This document shows positions 13,901 to 14,961 of a stretch of 14,961 bases of DNA, piece by piece. Under the pieces are notes generated by a model. The model was not told the DNA's origin, searched no databases, and saw only the letters and a list, made by a program, of their open reading frames with translations. The DNA comes from an uncultured Clostridia bacterium (GTDB lineage Bacteria > Bacillota > Clostridia > Christensenellales > Aristaeellaceae). The first letter of the stretch is position 1. Every line of letters begins with the position of its first letter. The translations under genes were made by a program, and so were the position numbers. Location of the stretch: positions 1 through 14,961 of the forward strand of contig CAMMGP010000009.1 of the NCBI GenBank assembly GCA_946496415.1, written 5' to 3'.

Positions 13901-14961
13901 CCAGCGATGAGAGCATTGCCACCATCAGCGATACCGGCGTCATCACCGGCGTCAGCGAAGGCACGGCGACCATCACCGTCACTTCCCACAACGGCATTCA
14001 GGAGAGCTGCCCCGTCACCGTCAGCGTCCGCACCAACGACATCGACATCGGCGTCCTTGGCGGCGGTCAGGCCGTGGTCTCCGTCGGCGACAGCGATCTG
14101 ACCCTCACCGCCACCGCCATCGGCCCGGACGGCTCCACCGCTTCCGTTGCCCAGTCGTTTGACTGGCGCGTGAGCAACACCAGCTATGCCAGCATTCGCG
14201 ACAATGGCGACGGCACCGCCACCGTGACCGGCTACCGGGCCGGCACCGTCAAGGTCGCCGCCATCGCCACCGACGGCTCCGGCATCCGCGCCGAGATCGA
14301 CGTGCGCATCATCGTGCCCGTTGCCGAGTGCTGGATGATGACGCCCACCGCAACCATCTACGCCGGCAGCACCGTCAAGCTGCTGGTCAATGGCCGTCCC
14401 GGCAACGCCACGCTCCACGCCCCCACCGACTTCACCTGGGAATCCAGCGATGAATCCGTCGCCACTGTCGCCAAAGACGGCACCGTCACCGGCGTCAGCG
14501 AAGGCACGGCCACCATCACCGCCACTTCCCACAATGGTTTGCAGACCTCGAGCATCGTCAACGTCACCATCCCCGTGGGCAAGATCGAACTTTCCCTCGT
14601 CGACGCGGACAAGGCCGAGGTGGGCATTGGCGAGACGCTGCGCGTGCAGGCCGTGGCCTACAACAACGACGGCACCACCGACGACGTCGCCCAGACGTTC
14701 GACTGGCGCGTGAACAACAACAATATCCGCGTCTTTGACAACGGCGACGGCACCGCCACCATCACCGGTCTGCGCAGCGGCACCGCCACGGTGCGCGCCA
14801 CGGCCGCGGACGGCTCCGACATCTACGCGCAGATGACGGTAACGGTCATTGTGCCGGTCGAGAACTTCTACATCATTCCCTCGGTGGTCACGGTCAACGT
14901 GGGGCGCACGACGACCATCAAGGTCAACGGCACGCCCCTCAACGCCACCTACCACACCGCG
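7996..14961 (+). CDS. Giant exported repeat protein: TGEP stalk, Gly-Trp modules and Ig-like (BIG2) array; at least 2,322 aa, C-terminus outside the window
   Basis: One reading frame is open for all 2,322 codons from this ATG to the right edge, with no stop. Layers in order are as follows. A signal peptide covers residues 1-25 (MRRLQKIMSLTLALL..., likely cut after IWA). A Ser/Thr/Pro/Ala/Glu-rich segment covers 26-167. Twenty-two tetrapeptides cover 168-255. Eight divergent modules with a Trp core cover about 270-1110. Two Ig-like domains cover about 1116-1291. A tandem array of a roughly 181-residue unit, each with two Ig-like halves, runs from 1292 to the end. The halves show the BIG2 pattern: a conserved TW-x-SS-(D/N) strand, then a V-x-G-x-G-T-x-x-(V/I)-T-(A/V) strand. 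The layout is that of a long, rigid cell-surface or secreted adhesin, by analogy with other clostridial BIG2 proteins. No enzyme motif is seen. LPXTG, SLH or other anchors would lie beyond the window. Codon use is strongly GC3-biased. Target and anchor remain unknown. Confidence 0.93.
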   Translation, partial: MRRLQKIMSLTLALLMVLSSLPIWAEGEPIVIVESTETPAPQAEKTPEATAKTTSAPTTSAPKPKEAPLSEEPSVEEPAADSVSTPATQSLTQASSAPVSSAPAKADSTEAPQTSSAENGGNTSPTKDAQTPANGTPESETPATEEKTEVSSDSSTTTPTEENGNVSTGEPTGEPTGEPTGEPTGEPTGGPTDEPTGEPTGEPTDEPTGEPTGEPTGEPTGEPTDEPTGEPSVEPSVEPSVEPSVEPSQEPTEVPDLPVGEINLLSTADAALYMRSVNEGAPLRIVHLNVYNGYTGALLMETALVEGGSNITLPALPANEAYTHTGWESFGGDGDPLPFSTAEKREVSFDDLTGSNVRQSTDNFGTIIINLRSTYEIKNELPVYHIDFYHAQGQDEEERINASTLTLTPEDPETAHALPDVLPEGATWVLASADGKLSRELAVGKTTLTYNEAHALCQEAGADPNGVYMYIKGDRKDGVILTFYQHSSDQYWALEELASVRLYEGEGSKSIPQLTEREGYSVYWRGVYGGAYLDGVQFEAGATLSYEQLMESLGAVATSLPVAEGGYKRLEVCAYYVPDGSAETDEPHLQLLLTNGGQTIGSVTLAPGDANVSLSYTLPDGVTCAGWSLPGGKSWPASKTSVSYAELEALIDAGAETETVSANCLALRAALIVAADAEKPVILNVTIADAQGNEEYMRLASSGESVSFPVIDALLEGQVLVGWRLEYYVGGDYNSPASAGSLVDAKTSSLTYDEILQMISVAGIVLDHGLPTVEVYLSPVFERETENRVIEVVLDASAWTRSGARVRVYEDSADEAVSFASGYETYEGYRDDILDNDAGKSLGDDFATFCPGCAIDGWYAGGERVLSSAYPTSVSFNDVVDYATFDEGGFARLVLTPSVRFTGDCTDSEGTQVETTYTIKLLLRDEGFSQTLLLSKGDTVELPALSAGPDMVFSGWELADGTLFAPGALTFDAFIDAIDSSLISYSTPVYSFDADGKPVSATCEASLDLTALYTPTAEAQEGEKRVIVTFYGSYDKLLGRRTLSSVTPEAAYELPAAEAPDGKLFNGWMLTCGDASLRWYAERTQFSYNDIATLCPEGGEVTARAIFGAEVTPDPTVLRAVLYYNDAAVGADDTLYLNQNTTLGLKIGPDEVLDLPITWTSSNTSVATVTPTQTGALVQALGASGTVTITARAGALDPVSVKICVAKMPTSVSLPATGEVVVGQSKRFTATISPADAQPSTILWSVEPVTGAASVDASGNLTGEKAGQVRLIARTLNDRTATCLVEITNPVRTIVVDPVNAGKAEVSVGASDLALRATAYGADGTTNSVQQNFTWKSGNTRYARVDANGDGTCTVTGLASGTVKIYAYATDGTGVFGEISVRVIVPVESFYIDPEMVQLFVGEQQQLKLGGTPANATYNSPSDFTWRSSDEDVVTVDAQGKLTATGIGATTVTATSHNGLTEICIVSVTMPAGKITIEPVDAERADVNVGSSDLVLRAMATDADGDDLHVSQDFSWSSGNGNIVQVRANIDGTCTVRGVRAGSAKVYATAKDGSGVRGEITVTVVVPVTSFYIPDSEHLFIGETVTLRPNGTPGNATYHTPADFTWETSDANIATVEDGVVTGVGYGTAIITAISHNGLIDYCLVTVTVPTDEIEISLVGSERAEVNVGSSDLTLRATALGANDTSENVPQDFTWKSANTQTAQVRQNFDGTCTVRGVSAGTVKIYAYANDGTARRGEITVRVIVPVASTWMEPAVANLFVGRQLQLRANGTPSNATLHAPTDFTWKSSDENVVVVNESGMITGVGEGTATVTAISHNGLEAVCAVSVTIPVGKIELELVDAERPEVGIGGAGLIVRAVSYDENGSTINVSQDVEWRVSNASYARIIENFDGTATVTGLRTGTVTIGAFATDGSGVNAQMQVNVIVPVESFYIIPSAVNVSVGHTTTIKVNGTPLNATYHTAKDFTWESSDESIATISDTGVITGVSEGTATITVTSHNGIQESCPVTVSVRTNDIDIGVLGGGQAVVSVGDSDLTLTATAIGPDGSTASVAQSFDWRVSNTSYASIRDNGDGTATVTGYRAGTVKVAAIATDGSGIRAEIDVRIIVPVAECWMMTPTATIYAGSTVKLLVNGRPGNATLHAPTDFTWESSDESVATVAKDGTVTGVSEGTATITATSHNGLQTSSIVNVTIPVGKIELSLVDADKAEVGIGETLRVQAVAYNNDGTTDDVAQTFDWRVNNNNIRVFDNGDGTATITGLRSGTATVRATAADGSDIYAQMTVTVIVPVENFYIIPSVVTVNVGRTTTIKVNGTPLNATYHTA
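8497..8760 (+). repeat. 12-bp tandem repeat coding for 22 TGEP/TDEP/SVEP tetrapeptides
   Basis: Twenty-two consecutive 12-base units encode 12 TGEP, 3 TDEP, 1 TGGP, 4 SVEP, 1 SQEP and a last TEVP. TGEP-type units come first and SVEP units close the run. Proline every fourth residue with alternating Thr/Ser and Glu gives an extended, acidic, possibly O-glycosylated spacer between the export segment and the folded modules. Third bases vary (GGT/GGC, GAA/GAG, CCC/CCG), so the array is not freshly copied throughout, but several neighbouring units remain identical. It lies within the giant gene. Confidence 0.95.
8836..11331 (+). repeat. Eight divergent Gly-Trp modules (about 96-135 residues apart) within the giant protein
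   Basis: The conserved Trp codons lie at 8971, 9277, 9565, 9874, 10162, 10567, 10861 and 11197. Most units read: a hydrophobic strand pair, 'xLPx', then (F/V/A)-x-GW, a Gly-rich turn, and then a hydrophobic-(S/T)-(Y/F)-(D/N/E)-(E/D/Q) helix start (for example TLTYNEAHAL, TLSYEQLMESL, SVSYAELEALI, SLTYDEILQMI, ALTFDAFIDAI, QFSYNDIATL). The strand plus 'GW' part recalls the Listeria-Bacteroides (InlB B / flg_new) repeat, a beta-grasp-like surface module. The added helix motif is unlike the version I know. Units 2 and 3 lack the Gly before Trp. The unit boundaries are approximate. Confidence 0.6.
11341..11868 (+). other. Two single Ig-like (BIG2-type) domains preceding the array
   Basis: Residues about 1116-1207 and 1208-1291 of the giant protein each show the BIG2 pattern. 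The first has LPITWTSSNTSVATVTP and a later GTVTITARAG strand. The second opens PTSVSLPATGEVVVGQS, then TILWSVEP and GQVRLIARTL. They are more diverged from each other than the later units are, and each stands alone rather than in the paired A-B form. They look like the ancestral edge of the array. Confidence 0.75.
11869..14961 (+). repeat. Tandem array of a roughly 543-bp unit (paired Ig-like A and B halves), at least 5.6 copies
   Basis: Unit starts are at 11869, 12415, 12952, 13495, 14038 and 14581, spacings 546, 537, 543, 543 and 543 bases. The B halves begin at 12157, 12700, 13237, 13780, 14323 and 14860. The A half runs about 95 residues, with D-x-(T/E)W, a DGT-(C/A)-T(V/I) strand and the ending V(I/V)VPV. 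The B half runs about 86 residues and carries G-(T/R)-P-x-NAT, DFTW-x-(S/T)SD and SHNG. All units stay in frame. The array leaves the right edge within the sixth B half. Confidence 0.93.

Overview
The window looks like chromosomal DNA of a fairly GC-rich member of the Bacillota, probably a Clostridia-type anaerobe (inference). The reasons are strong AGGAGG-type ribosome sites, near-consensus TTGACA/TATAAT promoters in AT-rich gaps, a MarR-controlled heterodimeric ABC exporter of the BmrCD/YfiBC kind, a single-polypeptide type II secretion F protein with clostridial-style pilin-like partners, and a small protein resembling TM1266. There are no tRNA or rRNA genes, insertion sequences, phage genes or CRISPR arrays.

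Layout. Everything left of about 7.31 kb is on the minus strand, and everything right of about 7.52 kb is on the plus strand. (1) Positions 1-3103 (minus) hold one tightly packed operon, in transcription order: an exported transglutaminase-like protein, a GspF/PilC-type membrane protein, three small single-pass membrane proteins of pseudopilin or pilin-assembly type, and the first 11 codons of a further gene that leaves the window. It has its own promoter (3191-3219) and a 15-bp palindrome in its leader. No ATPase or prepilin peptidase is in view. (2) Positions 3303-7389 (minus) hold a MarR regulator followed by two overlapping ABC exporter half-transporters, ending at a strong hairpin. The promoter is a textbook TTGACA-16-TATAAT, and two tandem copies of a TTGAYATGTCAA operator lie over and just after its -10. 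This is an autoregulated drug- or toxin-responsive efflux operon. (3) Positions 7461-7833 (plus) hold a monocistronic unit for an 84-residue ACT/NikR-C-like protein, with a promoter and a rho-independent terminator. (4) From 7924 to the right edge (plus) runs one gigantic gene, at least 2,322 codons with no stop in the window. It encodes an exported repeat protein.

The giant protein is the most notable content. After a signal peptide and a Ser/Thr/Pro/Glu-rich segment come 22 tetrapeptides (mostly TGEP, then SVEP). These are followed by eight divergent modules marked by a Gly-Trp-like core and a following (S/T)-(Y/F)-(D/N/E) helix start, and then two bacterial Ig-like domains. Last is a tandem array of a roughly 181-residue unit made of two Ig-like (BIG2-type) halves, at least 5.6 copies running off the window. 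The last units show a two-unit higher-order period and long stretches of near-identity, a sign of recent duplication or gene conversion. The likely role is a long surface stalk or adhesin, but its anchor and tip lie outside the window.

A pilin-like assembly operon, an efflux operon and a giant surface protein sit within 15 kb. Whether they work together is not shown by the sequence. The strands diverge and each unit has its own promoter.
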